A stretch of 64,000 bases of DNA from Pseudomonas sp. RIT-PI-S. Lineage in GTDB: Bacteria; Pseudomonadota; Gammaproteobacteria; Pseudomonadales; Pseudomonadaceae. How positions within the stretch are numbered: the stretch's first letter is position 1; each line of letters starts with the position of its first letter. Below, in pieces: positions 17,859-26,691 of the stretch. Location: the NCBI RefSeq assembly GCF_025642975.1, contig NZ_JANZKJ010000002.1, positions 124,001-188,000 of the forward strand, written 5' to 3'. The translations under genes and the position numbers were made by a program. The notes beneath the pieces were generated by a model. That model was given only the letters and a program-made list of their open reading frames with translations. It ran no database searches and was not told the DNA's origin.

Positions 17859-17987
17859 CGCGGGTCTCCCAGCGCTGGTGGCGCCTGTTGTAGGGGGCTA
17901 TGTCAGCGATGGTAGGGCCGGGGCGGGTGGGCCAGATGCCCATGGGCGCCTTGAAAAGCTTCGTTTACGACATGCCGCCTCATTCTC

Positions 17988-19187
17988 TCAGGAGCGGGCA
18001 GATTGTGTTTCTGGCAGCTCTGTCACGTACACCTGGTGGTAAATACGGTAGGCCGCGAATAATGTGACGCTGATCGCCAGCGCCATCAGCATCGACACCA
18101 TAGGGGGATGTTCGCCTACCATGTAGAGCGCCAAGCCCACCGCTGGCAACACTGCCTGGTTCAGCAACACCATCAGCGAGGACACTCCAGCCAAGCGCTG
18201 CGGTGGCACGACGCGAATGCGCAGGTTGCGGCTGAAGTTATTCATGAACACCTTTGCACCAATACTCAATGCGTACAGCGCCAAGAAACCTGCCAGGTAG
18301 CCTTGCGATGCGATCATCAGCGCACTGGCCGAAGCGGTGATTACGGCTGCGGCCACGAATAACCGTAAGGAGGCTACGGTGCGCGTGAGGCGCGAGTAAA
18401 GCAGCGTAGCCGCCACCCCGCACACGCCCGCGCACATATCGACAAAGGCGAAATACTGGATAGGCAATTGCATGGCGCGATCAATCAAAGCGACTGCACT
18501 GGCCTCCACCAGGCCGTCGAAGGCATTGTTGCCGACCGCCAACAAGATCGAACTTAGTAACAGTGGCGTGGCTATGATCAACCTTAGATTGGCACGATAC
18601 GCCTGATCGGCGCTCGCTGGCTCAATCGGTGGATTCTTCGGAATGCCACTGATGAAGAAGTAACAGGCTCCATTGACAGCGTACATGGCTGCCGTAAGTA
18701 GCAATAAATTGATCACCCCAGTGGCATACCCCGCCAGCCCCGCCACAGGACCTATTACCATCGCCAACTGATCAATGCGGCACAGTATGTTGACGTCTCG
18801 ATCTATATTTTTACTGGCCAGGGCAATCATTTTCTCGTAGGCAATCAAACTTTGCGCATTGCCGATGGCCACCAACCCACTTAATAGACCGCCCAATAAG
18901 GTGAGGGTAAGCGGGTCGGGGTCATTCAACAGCACCGCTACCATTATTAGACACCCGCCCAGCTTAACCATATCGGACACCACAGAAACCGGCCGCACTC
19001 CCCAACGGTCAATCGATGCGCCCACCAAGGGGGTCACGAGCACCCGAGGCAGCCACGCCATGGCATAGGTCAGGCCGGACATGGCCAGGCTACCCGTAAA
19101 GCCGTAGACCATCACAGGCACCAGAAACGCTAACAGGCCATCAGCGGTAAGGACTAGCAGCAGCAGCGCCGATAATGTTCGGCTCAT
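17988..19187 (-). CDS. MFS efflux-type transporter
   Basis: The 399-residue protein has about eleven to twelve hydrophobic segments and the MFS loop pattern GASIDRWGVRPV after the second helix, like the DHA3 (MefA/enterobactin-exporter-like) group. The substrate is unknown. It overlaps the preceding 79-residue gene by four bases (ATGA), so the two are translationally coupled. Codon use is less GC-biased than in glyA and ltaE on either side. In the usual Pseudomonas order glyA and ltaE are close neighbours, so the pair looks like an insertion. Possible roles are export of a peptide or metabolite, or drug resistance. Confidence 0.75.
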   Translation of the reverse strand: MSRTLSALLLLVLTADGLLAFLVPVMVYGFTGSLAMSGLTYAMAWLPRVLVTPLVGASIDRWGVRPVSVVSDMVKLGGCLIMVAVLLNDPDPLTLTLLGGLLSGLVAIGNAQSLIAYEKMIALASKNIDRDVNILCRIDQLAMVIGPVAGLAGYATGVINLLLLTAAMYAVNGACYFFISGIPKNPPIEPASADQAYRANLRLIIATPLLLSSILLAVGNNAFDGLVEASAVALIDRAMQLPIQYFAFVDMCAGVCGVAATLLYSRLTRTVASLRLFVAAAVITASASALMIASQGYLAGFLALYALSIGAKVFMNNFSRNLRIRVVPPQRLAGVSSLMVLLNQAVLPAVGLALYMVGEHPPMVSMLMALAISVTLFAAYRIYHQVYVTELPETQSARS

Positions 19188-19423
19188 CGGGCAGATGCCG
19201 ATCTATTACTTGCCTCTCTGGTTAGAACGACCTTGACCTTTTTCCCCGTGGCCGGATCTTCCACCAAAATAGCTTTAGGTGTTTCAAATACTGGCACTGT
19301 AGCCATTGCCTGCTTCTGGCGTTCAGCCATCTCTTCCAGATATTCCAGGGAGGCGGGATTTTTTAGCGTTTCGAAAACCGGGTAATTCTTATCTCGCAAC
19401 GGCCAATCGATTACAACCGGCAC
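19184..19423 (-). CDS. Small 79-aa protein coupled to the MFS gene
   Basis: From a GTG at 19423 the product is 79 residues: an N-terminal VVIDWPLRDKNYPVFETLKN, a charged helical middle (EYLEEMAERQKQAM), a second PVFET, and a basic tail. The duplicated PVFET at about residues 15 and 44 is unusual. An in-frame stop lies nine codons upstream, so GTG is the only usual start codon available. The ribosome site is weak (GAG at 12 bases). No signal peptide, membrane segment or cysteine is present. Its stop overlaps the start of the transporter, which suggests a functional link such as an exported precursor or a small regulator. I do not recognise the family. Confidence 0.55.
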   Translation of the reverse strand: MPVVIDWPLRDKNYPVFETLKNPASLEYLEEMAERQKQAMATVPVFETPKAILVEDPATGKKVKVVLTREASNRSASAR

Positions 19424-19895
19424 CTTGATGATTGTCTCGATTATTTACCGTGTCAAATCACAGATTTCTGTACTAAGTCTATTTAGCGAGGGCCGGGAAA
19501 TATATTTGTAAAAGTCTGCAGGACATTTCCCTTATATAGGTAGGAAATTTCGGAAATAATAGAATTTTTCTGGAAGCTTCATCAAAAAGGGGAGAAGCCT
19601 GTAAAATTTAGCAATACTTCCAATCGCTATTTTCAACGAAACGGTTTGCCCTTATAGGGCCGGTTGCTAGCCCAAGAACAGGTAGCAAGGCCAACGGGCC
19701 AAAAATGATGTGGCCAAGCCTGCACTATCCGAGTGAACACCACCGCTGCCATTCGCAGGTTTCGCCAGCGCCTGTCAGCGGCCAGCAACCGCAACGCCAC
19801 CAGATATCCACGCCTATGCGCGCTGCATCAACGCCCATACCCCTTAGCCACCGCCAAGCGTAAAGTAGCCGGGTCCCTGAATATGGAAACGCCCC
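19424..19895. other. AT-rich intergenic region with a hairpin
   Basis: These 472 bases are clearly more AT-rich than the surroundings and have no credible ORF. They must hold the promoter for the 79-aa/MFS pair (minus) and for ltaE (plus). GGCC-GG-TTGCTA (19658-19669) pairs with TAGCAAGGCC (19683-19692) around a 13-base loop, marking a possible cassette boundary or terminator. Normal GC content returns at about 19.7 kb, on the ltaE side of the hairpin. Confidence 0.5.
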
Positions 19896-20933
19896 ATGCA
19901 CGAGCAAAGCCAACAGTTCGCCAGCGATAACTACTCAGGCGTGTGCCCCGAAGCCTGGGCGGCGATGGAAGCGGCCAACCATGGCCACCAACGCGCCTAT
20001 GGCGAGGACGAGTGGACCGCCCGCGCCGCGGATTATTTCCGCCGGCTGTTCGAAACAGATTGCGAAGTGTTTTTCGCCTTCAACGGTACCGCGGCCAATT
20101 CCCTGGCGCTGTCGGCCCTGTGCCAGAGCTACCACAGCGTGATCTGCTCGGATGTCGCCCACGTGGAGACCGACGAATGCGGCGCGCCGGAGTTTTTCTC
20201 CAACGGTTCCAAGCTGCTGACCGCGCGCAGCGAGGCCGGCAAACTCACCCCCGAGGCCATCCGTGAAGTGGCGCTCAAGCGCCAGGACATCCACTACCCC
20301 AAGCCACGGGTGGTCACCCTTACCCAGGCCACCGAGGTCGGCACCCTCTATCGCCCCGAAGAGCTGAAGGCGATCAGCGCCACTTGCAAGGAGCTGGGCC
20401 TGAGCCTGCACATGGACGGCGCCCGCTTCGCCAATGCCTGCGCCTCCCTGGGTTGCAGCCCGGCGGAGCTGAGCTGGAAGTCCGGCGTGGACGTGTTGTG
20501 CTTTGGCGGCACCAAGAACGGCATGGCGGTCGGCGAGGCCATTTTGTTCTTCCGCCATGAACTGGCCGAGGACTTCGACTACCGCTGCAAGCAAGCCGGC
20601 CAACTGGCGTCGAAGATGCGCTTCTTGTCGGCCCCCTGGGTCGGGTTACTGGAAAACAATGCCTGGCTGCGACATGCCCAACATGCCAACGCCTGCGCCC
20701 GGCTGCTGGCCGAACTGATCGCCGACGTGCCGCAGGTAAGCCTGATGTTCCCGGTGGAGGCGAACGGGGTGTTCCTCAACATGCGGGAGCCGGCCATTGC
20801 CGCGCTGCGCGAGCGGGGCTGGCGTTTCTATACCTTCATCGGTGGCGGCGCGCGCTTTATGTGCTCGTGGGACATCGACCAGGCACGGGTTCGCGAACTG
20901 GCCGCGGATATCCGCACCGTGGCCAACCTGTAG
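19896..20933 (+). CDS. ltaE: Low-specificity L-threonine aldolase
   Basis: This 345-residue PLP enzyme cleaves L-threonine and allo-threonine to glycine and acetaldehyde. The PLP lysine is Lys207 in CFGGTKNGMAVGE, the position known for the Pseudomonas enzyme. Other blocks are FASDNYSGVCPEAW, FFAFNGTAANSLAL and LHMDGARFANA. It adds glycine to the pool handled by glyA and is normally close to glyA-sox in Pseudomonas. Here the MFS cassette lies between them. The ATG at 19896 has only a weak GGAA upstream. Confidence 0.95.
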   Translation: MHEQSQQFASDNYSGVCPEAWAAMEAANHGHQRAYGEDEWTARAADYFRRLFETDCEVFFAFNGTAANSLALSALCQSYHSVICSDVAHVETDECGAPEFFSNGSKLLTARSEAGKLTPEAIREVALKRQDIHYPKPRVVTLTQATEVGTLYRPEELKAISATCKELGLSLHMDGARFANACASLGCSPAELSWKSGVDVLCFGGTKNGMAVGEAILFFRHELAEDFDYRCKQAGQLASKMRFLSAPWVGLLENNAWLRHAQHANACARLLAELIADVPQVSLMFPVEANGVFLNMREPAIAALRERGWRFYTFIGGGARFMCSWDIDQARVRELAADIRTVANL

Positions 20934-21002
20934 CAGCCGGTCATCTGGGGGGCTGGCGCCGCCTGGGAACAACATCGCCCCCAGGCTGCGCCCCCACCAG
21001 TA

Positions 21003-22937
21003 TCAAAGCTTGAAGCCCCCCATCTGCCGCTTCAGCGCGTCGGCCAGGGCCATCAACGCCTGGCATTGCTCACGGCAATCGCGCACTTCCGCGGCGGTCG
21101 AGCGCGCCAGGTCCGAGATGCCTTGTACGTTACGGTTGATCTCCTCGGTGACCGCCGACTGCTCCTCGGTAGCGGTCGCAACCTGATGGTTCACGTCGCT
21201 GATGCGCTCCACCTGCCCGCTGATCGCCGCCAGGGACGCGCCCGTACGCTCGCTGGCCGCCACGCCGTTGCCGGTAGCCGCCTGGCCAGCCTGCATCGAG
21301 GCCACGGCATTGTCGGCGCCCTGCTTGAGGCGCTGGATCATCGCCTGAATCTCATCGGTCGAGGCTTGGGTACGCTGCGCCAGCGTGCGCACTTCGTCCG
21401 CCACCACCGCGAAGCCACGGCCCAGGTCGCCGGCGCGGGCGGCCTCGATGGCGGCATTGAGCGCCAACAGGTTGGTTTGCTCGGAGATGCTGCGGATCAC
21501 CCCAAGCACTTGGTCGATCGAAGCGACCTCGTTCGCCAGCTGCCCTACTGCATCGGCGGCGACGCCGATGTCATCGCTCATGCGCTGGATGTGTCGAAGC
21601 GAGCCCTCCACCACCTGCCCGGCCCGCGAGGCTTCGTCCCGTGCCGCCTGGGATTCGCTCGCTGCGGTACCGGCGTTGTGGGCGATCTCTTGCACGGTGA
21701 GGCCCATTTCGTGAACGGCGGTGGCGACCATATCAGTCATTTCCTGCTGGCGGTCCGCGCGGGTGGTAGTGTTTTCGACCACCTGCGTCACCCGGGCCAC
21801 CGTCTGACCGAGGCGTTCGGTCGTGGTCAGCACTTCGCCAATCAGGTCACGCTGGCTGCCAAGGAAGCGGTTGAAGCCCCGCGCCAGGTCGCCGAGTTCG
21901 TCACCGCGTGCCTCGTTCAGGCGGTGGGTCAAGTCCCCGCCGCCGCTACCGATCTGCACCAGCGCCGCCGTCACTTGGCGGATGGGCTTGACCAGGCCAC
22001 GCGCCAACCACACCACCAACACCAGGCAGAGCAGGGCAATGCCCAAGCCGATCAAGCTGGCGGTAAGTGTCGCTTGCCGCGCCTCGCCGAAAATCTGCGC
22101 CTCCGGCACCTCGGCCACCAGGGTCCAGTTCACTTCACGCAAGGGCAGCGCCAGCGCCAGCCAAGGCTCGCCATCGCGGTCGAAACGAGCCTGGGTCAAC
22201 GCGGTTTTGCCCAGTAACGAGCCGGCTGCCGGGGCGCCGATCTGCTCGGTCAAGGTGCGCTTTCCGCTGAAATGCGCATCCGGGTGCACCTGAATCAGGC
22301 CATCCGGCCGCACCAGGTAAACCTTGCCGCGCTCGCCGAAGGCATAGCCGCTCACCAGGGTGGCCAGCTTATCCAGGCTCAGGCCCAGGCCGGCGATACC
22401 CAGGGCGCGACCGTTGGCCTCCACCCGTTGGTCGATGAACAACGTCAGCTTGCCGGTGGCGGCATCGGTGTCGATGGCCAGCGTGCGAGGCTTGCCGCTG
22501 TCGAGGAAGGAATAGAACCAGCTGTCCTGAGGGTTACCGCGGCTGAGGGTCCGCTCCAACCCTTCCGCGCCGTAATAGTGCCCAGAGGCGGCCGGCGCGA
22601 TCATGGTCGCGAAAGCTCCTTGCTCAGCCTTCACGCCAGCCAGGTAGCGCACAAACGCATCCGCCTGGGCAGGATCTTCCCCGCCTGCCAGCCAGTCCCT
22701 GACCATGGTGTTGTTGCCGAGCGCGCTCGCCGCGCTCAGCGGGCCGGTCAGCAGGCGTTCGATGTCGTTACGGGTGGCTTCGACACTGGCCGGCAAGGCG
22801 GTATCGACCAGGTAGGTCTGGGCCAGGCGGTTGATGATTACGGTATACAACCCAACCACGATAAGCAGGCTCGCGATCAACGCGGCGCCCATGCTCAGAA
22901 TCAATTTCCACTGGATACTGCGTTGCCACAACTGCAT
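21003..22937 (-). CDS. Methyl-accepting chemotaxis protein with dCache-like sensor
   Basis: The 644-residue receptor starts at [11 protein letters not shown] (22937, GAGGAG upstream). Order: membrane segment at about 12-34, a periplasmic double-Cache-like domain to about 280 ([36 protein letters not shown]), a second membrane segment, a HAMP domain, then a long signalling coiled coil. The coil contains the invariant [18 protein letters not shown] tip that contacts CheA/CheW. No C-terminal CheR/CheB pentapeptide is seen; the protein ends GGFKL. Position beside betaine and threonine catabolism hints at an amino-acid or quaternary-amine ligand, but the ligand is not deducible. Confidence 0.93.
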   Translation of the reverse strand: MQLWQRSIQWKLILSMGAALIASLLIVVGLYTVIINRLAQTYLVDTALPASVEATRNDIERLLTGPLSAASALGNNTMVRDWLAGGEDPAQADAFVRYLAGVKAEQGAFATMIAPAASGHYYGAEGLERTLSRGNPQDSWFYSFLDSGKPRTLAIDTDAATGKLTLFIDQRVEANGRALGIAGLGLSLDKLATLVSGYAFGERGKVYLVRPDGLIQVHPDAHFSGKRTLTEQIGAPAAGSLLGKTALTQARFDRDGEPWLALALPLREVNWTLVAEVPEAQIFGEARQATLTASLIGLGIALLCLVLVVWLARGLVKPIRQVTAALVQIGSGGGDLTHRLNEARGDELGDLARGFNRFLGSQRDLIGEVLTTTERLGQTVARVTQVVENTTTRADRQQEMTDMVATAVHEMGLTVQEIAHNAGTAASESQAARDEASRAGQVVEGSLRHIQRMSDDIGVAADAVGQLANEVASIDQVLGVIRSISEQTNLLALNAAIEAARAGDLGRGFAVVADEVRTLAQRTQASTDEIQAMIQRLKQGADNAVASMQAGQAATGNGVAASERTGASLAAISGQVERISDVNHQVATATEEQSAVTEEINRNVQGISDLARSTAAEVRDCREQCQALMALADALKRQMGGFKL

Positions 22938-23110
22938 GACGGCTCCTCGAGGCATAGTCTGCCAGGCGCCTGCAACCGTCATGCCGGTTGTATACAGTTT
23001 GCAGGCCCTGCGGCGCGACACTGTGCCGCGCCTTGCTATGGTGGACCGTAATTGTGAGGGTAGGACTCAATCTCGCGCCGGAGCGTATCAACCAACGGGC
23101 AGTCGCCAGC

Positions 23111-23413
23111 CTACTCCGCTGCCTTACCCACGGTGCGCTCGAGCTGCTCGACCGTCGCGTTCACCTGTTGCTCGTATTCGGCAAGCGCCTCGCGATGTTC
23201 GCGCCGGGCTTCGAGCAGTTGTGAACAGATGTTCATCGCGGTCAGCACCAGCAGGCGATCCCCCAGCAGCGTGGGGTGCTTCTTCTTGGTGTCGGCCAGG
23301 CTTGCCTTGAGCATCATGGCGGCCTCGAACAGGGTTTGCTCCTGGTCGGCGGGGGCACGCAGGGTGTAATCGCTGCCGAGGATTTCGACCACTCGGGTCG
23401 TGCTCTGGCTCAT
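23111..23413 (-). CDS. ZapA-like cell-division protein
   Basis: The 100-residue product has a ZapA layout: a short beta-rich N-terminus (RVVEILGSDYTLRAP), a helix, and a long C-terminal coiled coil (LLEARREHREALAEYEQQVNATVEQLERTVG). ZapA promotes FtsZ bundling. The usual neighbours of the housekeeping zapA (6S RNA and a 5-formyl-THF cyclo-ligase gene) are absent, and the coiled-coil half differs from what I recall of the housekeeping Pseudomonas ZapA. It may therefore be a paralogue. Its start overlaps the stop of the upstream coiled-coil gene by four bases. Confidence 0.7.
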   Translation of the reverse strand: MSQSTTRVVEILGSDYTLRAPADQEQTLFEAAMMLKASLADTKKKHPTLLGDRLLVLTAMNICSQLLEARREHREALAEYEQQVNATVEQLERTVGKAAE

Positions 23414-23640
23414 GCGTCAACCGGCTCGGGGCTGACCCGCTCGATCAACGCCTGGATGCGCGCAGCCGTCGCCCCCTGTTGTTCCTCTTGCTCGAGCAGG
23501 CTGATCTGCAGGCTGTCGTTTTCATCCCGGGCATGGGCCAGCTCGGCGCTCAGTTTACCGTTCGCCTCGGCCAATCGCCGGTTCTGCTCCAGCAAATCGC
23601 CGACCAGCGCTTCCAGTTTGTTCAGGGATGCTTCCAACAT
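23410..23640 (-). CDS. TIGR02449-type coiled-coil protein paired with ZapA-like gene
   Basis: From the ATG at 23640 the protein has 76 residues and is almost entirely heptad-patterned coiled coil (LNKLEALVGDLLEQNRRLAE, then ELAHARDENDSLQISLLEQE). This fits the small family normally found directly upstream of zapA and thought to work with division proteins in the manner of ZapB. There is no good ribosome site before the ATG. It overlaps the ZapA-like gene by ATGA, so the two are co-translated. Confidence 0.65.
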   Translation of the reverse strand: MLEASLNKLEALVGDLLEQNRRLAEANGKLSAELAHARDENDSLQISLLEQEEQQGATAARIQALIERVSPEPVDA

Positions 23641-23973
23641 GGGGGTACTCGAACCAGGGTGAAGATAGAAAGGGCGCGTACGATAAGAAAAAAGCGCCCG
23701 GGTCGCCAGCGCGAGGTGCGTGCCAAACTGAAAAGGTGACTGGCCCGCCGCTACGCATTGGGGCATGGACTGGCAGAAAAGTGTGAGGTTCCCCGCAAAC
23801 CCAGACACTGGACGGGCGGTCGCCATGCAGCCTTCGCTGCCGATGACGAATCGGCCGGTGCCGAAAGGTTCGCAGGCCGGCGGCCAGTTTCTACAGGTAA
23901 ACCTCAGCCTTCCATTTAGCCCTGCTCCACCGTAGGCGCCCCGCGGCCTACGGCGCCTCCGGGGGAAACAGCG
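23641..23973. other. Gap between gbcB and the ZapA-like pair, with a REP
   Basis: No gene is credible here. A REP-like element (GGTTCGCAGGCCGGCGGCCA at 23867 to 23897) matches the repeat-array REP in the dgc region. CCGTAGGC (23930-23937) and GCCTACGG (23946-23953) form a perfect 8-bp stem about 20 bases past the gbcB stop. It lacks a following T run, so it may be a processing or stability hairpin rather than a classical terminator. Confidence 0.5.
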
Positions 23974-25074
23974 CTAATACTCGATGCGCACATCCCCCCG
24001 CGGCACGCTGCAGCACGCCAGAATGTACCCTTCGGCTTCGTCATCCTCGGTAATGCCACCGTTGTGGTCCATCTCGACCTCGCCGCTGAGCTTGAGCACC
24101 TTGCACGTCCCGCAGATGCCCATCCCGCAGGCCTTGGGGATCGTCAGCCCAAGCTTGGCGGCGGCGGCGTGCACGGTTTCGCCGGGGCTTACACGGATGC
24201 TCTTGCCGGTATCGACGAACTCCACCTGGTGCAGGTCCGACGCCGGCACCTCCGGGGCCTCGGCGGCTTGCTCGGCCTGTTCTACCGCGTCGGCGCGGGC
24301 GTCGGCGGGGGTCGCGCCGAACGACTCCTCATGGTAGCGGCTCATGTCGAAGCCCACCTGCTCCAGCAGCCGCTTCACTGCGGTCATGTAGGGCGTGGGC
24401 CCGCAGCAAAACACCTCGCGGTCGAGGAAGTCTGGCGCCATCAGCTCCAGCATTGGCCGGTTCAGGTAGCCTCGATAGCCGGCCCAAGGCTCACCCAGGC
24501 CGTGCTTCTCGCAGATGATGTGCAAGGCAAAGTTGGGGATGCGCGCGGCCATCTGCTCCAGCTCGCGCTGATAGATCACATCCTTGGGTGAGCGCGCGCT
24601 GTGCACGAAGACCATGTCCACATTGGCGTTGGTGTCATAGAACCAGCGGGCCATGGACATCACCGGAGTGATGCCCACCCCGCCGCTCAGGTACAGCACC
24701 TTCTGCGAGGGGTAGTCGATGGCGTTGAACAGCCCCACCGGCCCATGTACCGCCAGCTCCTGGCCTTCGTGCAGGGTCTCGTGCAACCAGTTGGATACCC
24801 GGCCACCAGGGACCCGCTTGATGGTGATCGAAAAACTGTAGGGCACCGAAGGTGAGCTGGAGATCGTGTAGGAGCGCATCACCGGCTGGCCGTCGATTTC
24901 CAGCTCCAGCGTGACGAACTGCCCCGGCTTGAAGAAAAACATCACTGGCTGGTCGGCCATGAAGCAGAACGTGCGCACGTCCCAGGTTTCCTGGATCACC
25001 TTGACGCAGCGCACCACGTGACGACCGTTGGCCCACGTCTGGGTGTTGACCGGGTTGAGGAAGTTGCTGGACAT
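23974..25074 (-). CDS. gbcB: Glycine betaine demethylase reductase subunit
   Basis: The 366-residue protein starts at MSSNFLNPVNTQTW (25074, with GGAGAG upstream). It has an FAD domain with MRSYTISSSPS, an NAD domain with LYLSGGVGITPVMSM, and a C-terminal plant-type 2Fe-2S ferredoxin domain with CGMGICGTCKV and a distal cysteine near LACCSV. It feeds electrons from NAD(P)H to the Rieske oxygenase GbcA, which is divergently transcribed 302 bases away. Together they convert glycine betaine to dimethylglycine. Induction by GbdR is established in P. aeruginosa. Confidence 0.95.
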   Translation of the reverse strand: MSSNFLNPVNTQTWANGRHVVRCVKVIQETWDVRTFCFMADQPVMFFFKPGQFVTLELEIDGQPVMRSYTISSSPSVPYSFSITIKRVPGGRVSNWLHETLHEGQELAVHGPVGLFNAIDYPSQKVLYLSGGVGITPVMSMARWFYDTNANVDMVFVHSARSPKDVIYQRELEQMAARIPNFALHIICEKHGLGEPWAGYRGYLNRPMLELMAPDFLDREVFCCGPTPYMTAVKRLLEQVGFDMSRYHEESFGATPADARADAVEQAEQAAEAPEVPASDLHQVEFVDTGKSIRVSPGETVHAAAAKLGLTIPKACGMGICGTCKVLKLSGEVEMDHNGGITEDDEAEGYILACCSVPRGDVRIEY

Positions 25075-25376
25075 GCTTGTCTCTCCGCAGCCGACCGTCG
25101 GCCTCTTGTTCTCGATTCTGCGTGGCGCCACAGGGGGCGTCTTACCTGTTCGCGACATCGGCATGCTTGTGGCGACCAGCCTTGCCAGCGCAGGCTTTGC
25201 TGGTCGGGAACGGATCCGGCCATGTCGCCCATGGATAAGGTTCTGCGGCCATTGGCAAGCACACTCCACCGCATATAGAACGCGGCTGCAATGCAAAGCC
25301 GCGCCAATCGTGACGCGCGATTTCGCGCAACCTGTAGCCAAAGTGCGCCGGCGCGCCGGCCTTGAGGATTTAAACG
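25075..25376. promoter_or_regulatory. Divergent gbcB/gbcA control region
   Basis: For gbcA, TTGGCA (25252-25257) and TATAGA (25274-25279), spaced 16 bases, form a plausible sigma70 promoter. GCGGCT (25282-25287) and AGCCGC (25297-25302) make an inverted repeat around the expected start. Farther upstream GACCAGC (25174-25180) and GCTGGTC (25199-25205), with inner GCC/GGC arms, form a 32-base inverted repeat placed to serve both genes. GbdR is the known activator of these genes in P. aeruginosa; which element it binds here is inference. Confidence 0.5.
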
Positions 25377-26672
25377 ATGGACGTCACCCAGAACCTGAGC
25401 CTTGGCGACCCCCTGGAACCCGCGCGCAATGCCACCGCCCACATGCTGCAAACCCGGGAGCGTACCTTTTCGCTGCCGCAGCCGTTCTACACGGATGAGC
25501 GCCTGTTCGACATCGACATGCAGGAGATCTTCCACAAGGAATGGCTGATCGCCGGGATGACCTGCGAGATCCCGAAGAAGGGCAACTACCTAACCCTGGA
25601 GATCGGCAAGAACCCGGTCATCGTGGTGCGCGGCGCGGATAATGCCATCCATGCCTTCCATAACGTATGCCGCCACCGCGGCTCGCGCCTGTGCGCTGGG
25701 GAAAAGGGCAAGGTGGCCAAACTGGTGTGCCCCTACCACCAGTGGACCTACGAGCTGGACGGCCGCTTGCTGTTCGCCGGCAGCGAGATGGGCAGCGACT
25801 TCGACATGAAGGCCTATGGCCTCAAGCCGGTGGCGGTCAAAAGCGCCGGCGGCTACATCTTTATCAGCCTGGCGCAGAACCCACCCGCCATCGACGAGTT
25901 CCTCCAGACGTTGGGCCATTACATGGAGCCCTACGACATGGAGAACACCAAGGTCGCAGTGCAGACCACGCTGCGCGAGAAGGCCAACTGGAAGCTGGTG
26001 ATCGAGAACAACCGTGAGTGCTACCACTGCACAGGTTCCCATCCGGAGCTGCTCAACACGCTGCTGGAATGGGACGACACCAACGACCCCCGCGCAGACC
26101 AAGCCTTCAAGGACCACGTAGCGCAGTCCGCCGCAGCCTGGGAAGCGGAAAACATCCCGTACTTGCACGCCAGCTTTGGCCTGCGCAATCGCATCGTGCG
26201 TATGCCGCTGCTCAAGGGCACCGTGTCCATGACCATGGACGGTAAACCTGGCTGCAACAAGTTGATGGGGCGGATCAAGAACCCGGACCTAGGCTCGATG
26301 CGCATCCTTCACCTGCCGCATGCCTGGAACCATTGCATGGGGGATCACGTGATCGTGTTCACCGTATGGCCGATCAGCGCCCAGGAAAGCATCGTCACTA
26401 CCAAATGGCTGGTGCACAAGGATGCGGTAGAGGGCGTGGACTACGACCCCGCCCGCCTGCGCCAGGTGTGGGACGCCACAAACGACCAGGACCGCCGCCT
26501 GGCCGAGGAAAACCAGCGCGGGATCAACTCCACCGCCTACCAGCCTGGCCCTTACTCGAAAACCTACGAGTTCGGCGTGGTGAATTTCATCGACTGGTAC
26601 AGCGAGCGCATGCTGAGCAACCTGGGGGCGGCGCCGGCGCCCTATCTCAAGGGAGTCGCCACCGCCGACTGA
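25377..26672 (+). CDS. gbcA: Glycine betaine demethylase Rieske oxygenase subunit
   Basis: The 431-residue protein is a Rieske non-heme iron oxygenase. Cys98 and His100 (NVCRHRGS) with Cys118 and His121 (CPYHQW) bind the 2Fe-2S cluster. His217 and His222 in ENNRECYHCTGSHPEL are the mononuclear iron ligands. It removes a methyl group from glycine betaine as formaldehyde, giving dimethylglycine, with GbcB as reductase. The sequence follows P. aeruginosa GbcA closely throughout. It ends 19 bases before the convergent third RHS-core gene. Confidence 0.97.
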   Translation: MDVTQNLSLGDPLEPARNATAHMLQTRERTFSLPQPFYTDERLFDIDMQEIFHKEWLIAGMTCEIPKKGNYLTLEIGKNPVIVVRGADNAIHAFHNVCRHRGSRLCAGEKGKVAKLVCPYHQWTYELDGRLLFAGSEMGSDFDMKAYGLKPVAVKSAGGYIFISLAQNPPAIDEFLQTLGHYMEPYDMENTKVAVQTTLREKANWKLVIENNRECYHCTGSHPELLNTLLEWDDTNDPRADQAFKDHVAQSAAAWEAENIPYLHASFGLRNRIVRMPLLKGTVSMTMDGKPGCNKLMGRIKNPDLGSMRILHLPHAWNHCMGDHVIVFTVWPISAQESIVTTKWLVHKDAVEGVDYDPARLRQVWDATNDQDRRLAEENQRGINSTAYQPGPYSKTYEFGVVNFIDWYSERMLSNLGAAPAPYLKGVATAD

Positions 26673-26691
26673 CAGCGGCTCGGGCAAGCAC

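Noticed and set aside
22938..23110. 6S RNA gene downstream of the zapA-like gene
   Set aside because: The gap is only 173 bases and shares its end with the chemoreceptor leader. I could not find the closing stem and central bulge expected of 6S RNA.
23672..23699. GGGCGC...GCGCCC as a terminator upstream of the TIGR02449-type gene
   Set aside because: The A/T run lies in the loop, not after the stem, so it cannot work as a Rho-independent terminator.
25018..25278. An 86-codon plus-strand ORF across the gbcB start and the divergent region
   Set aside because: It overlaps the gbcB coding start and the control region, has no ribosome site and no recognisable sequence.
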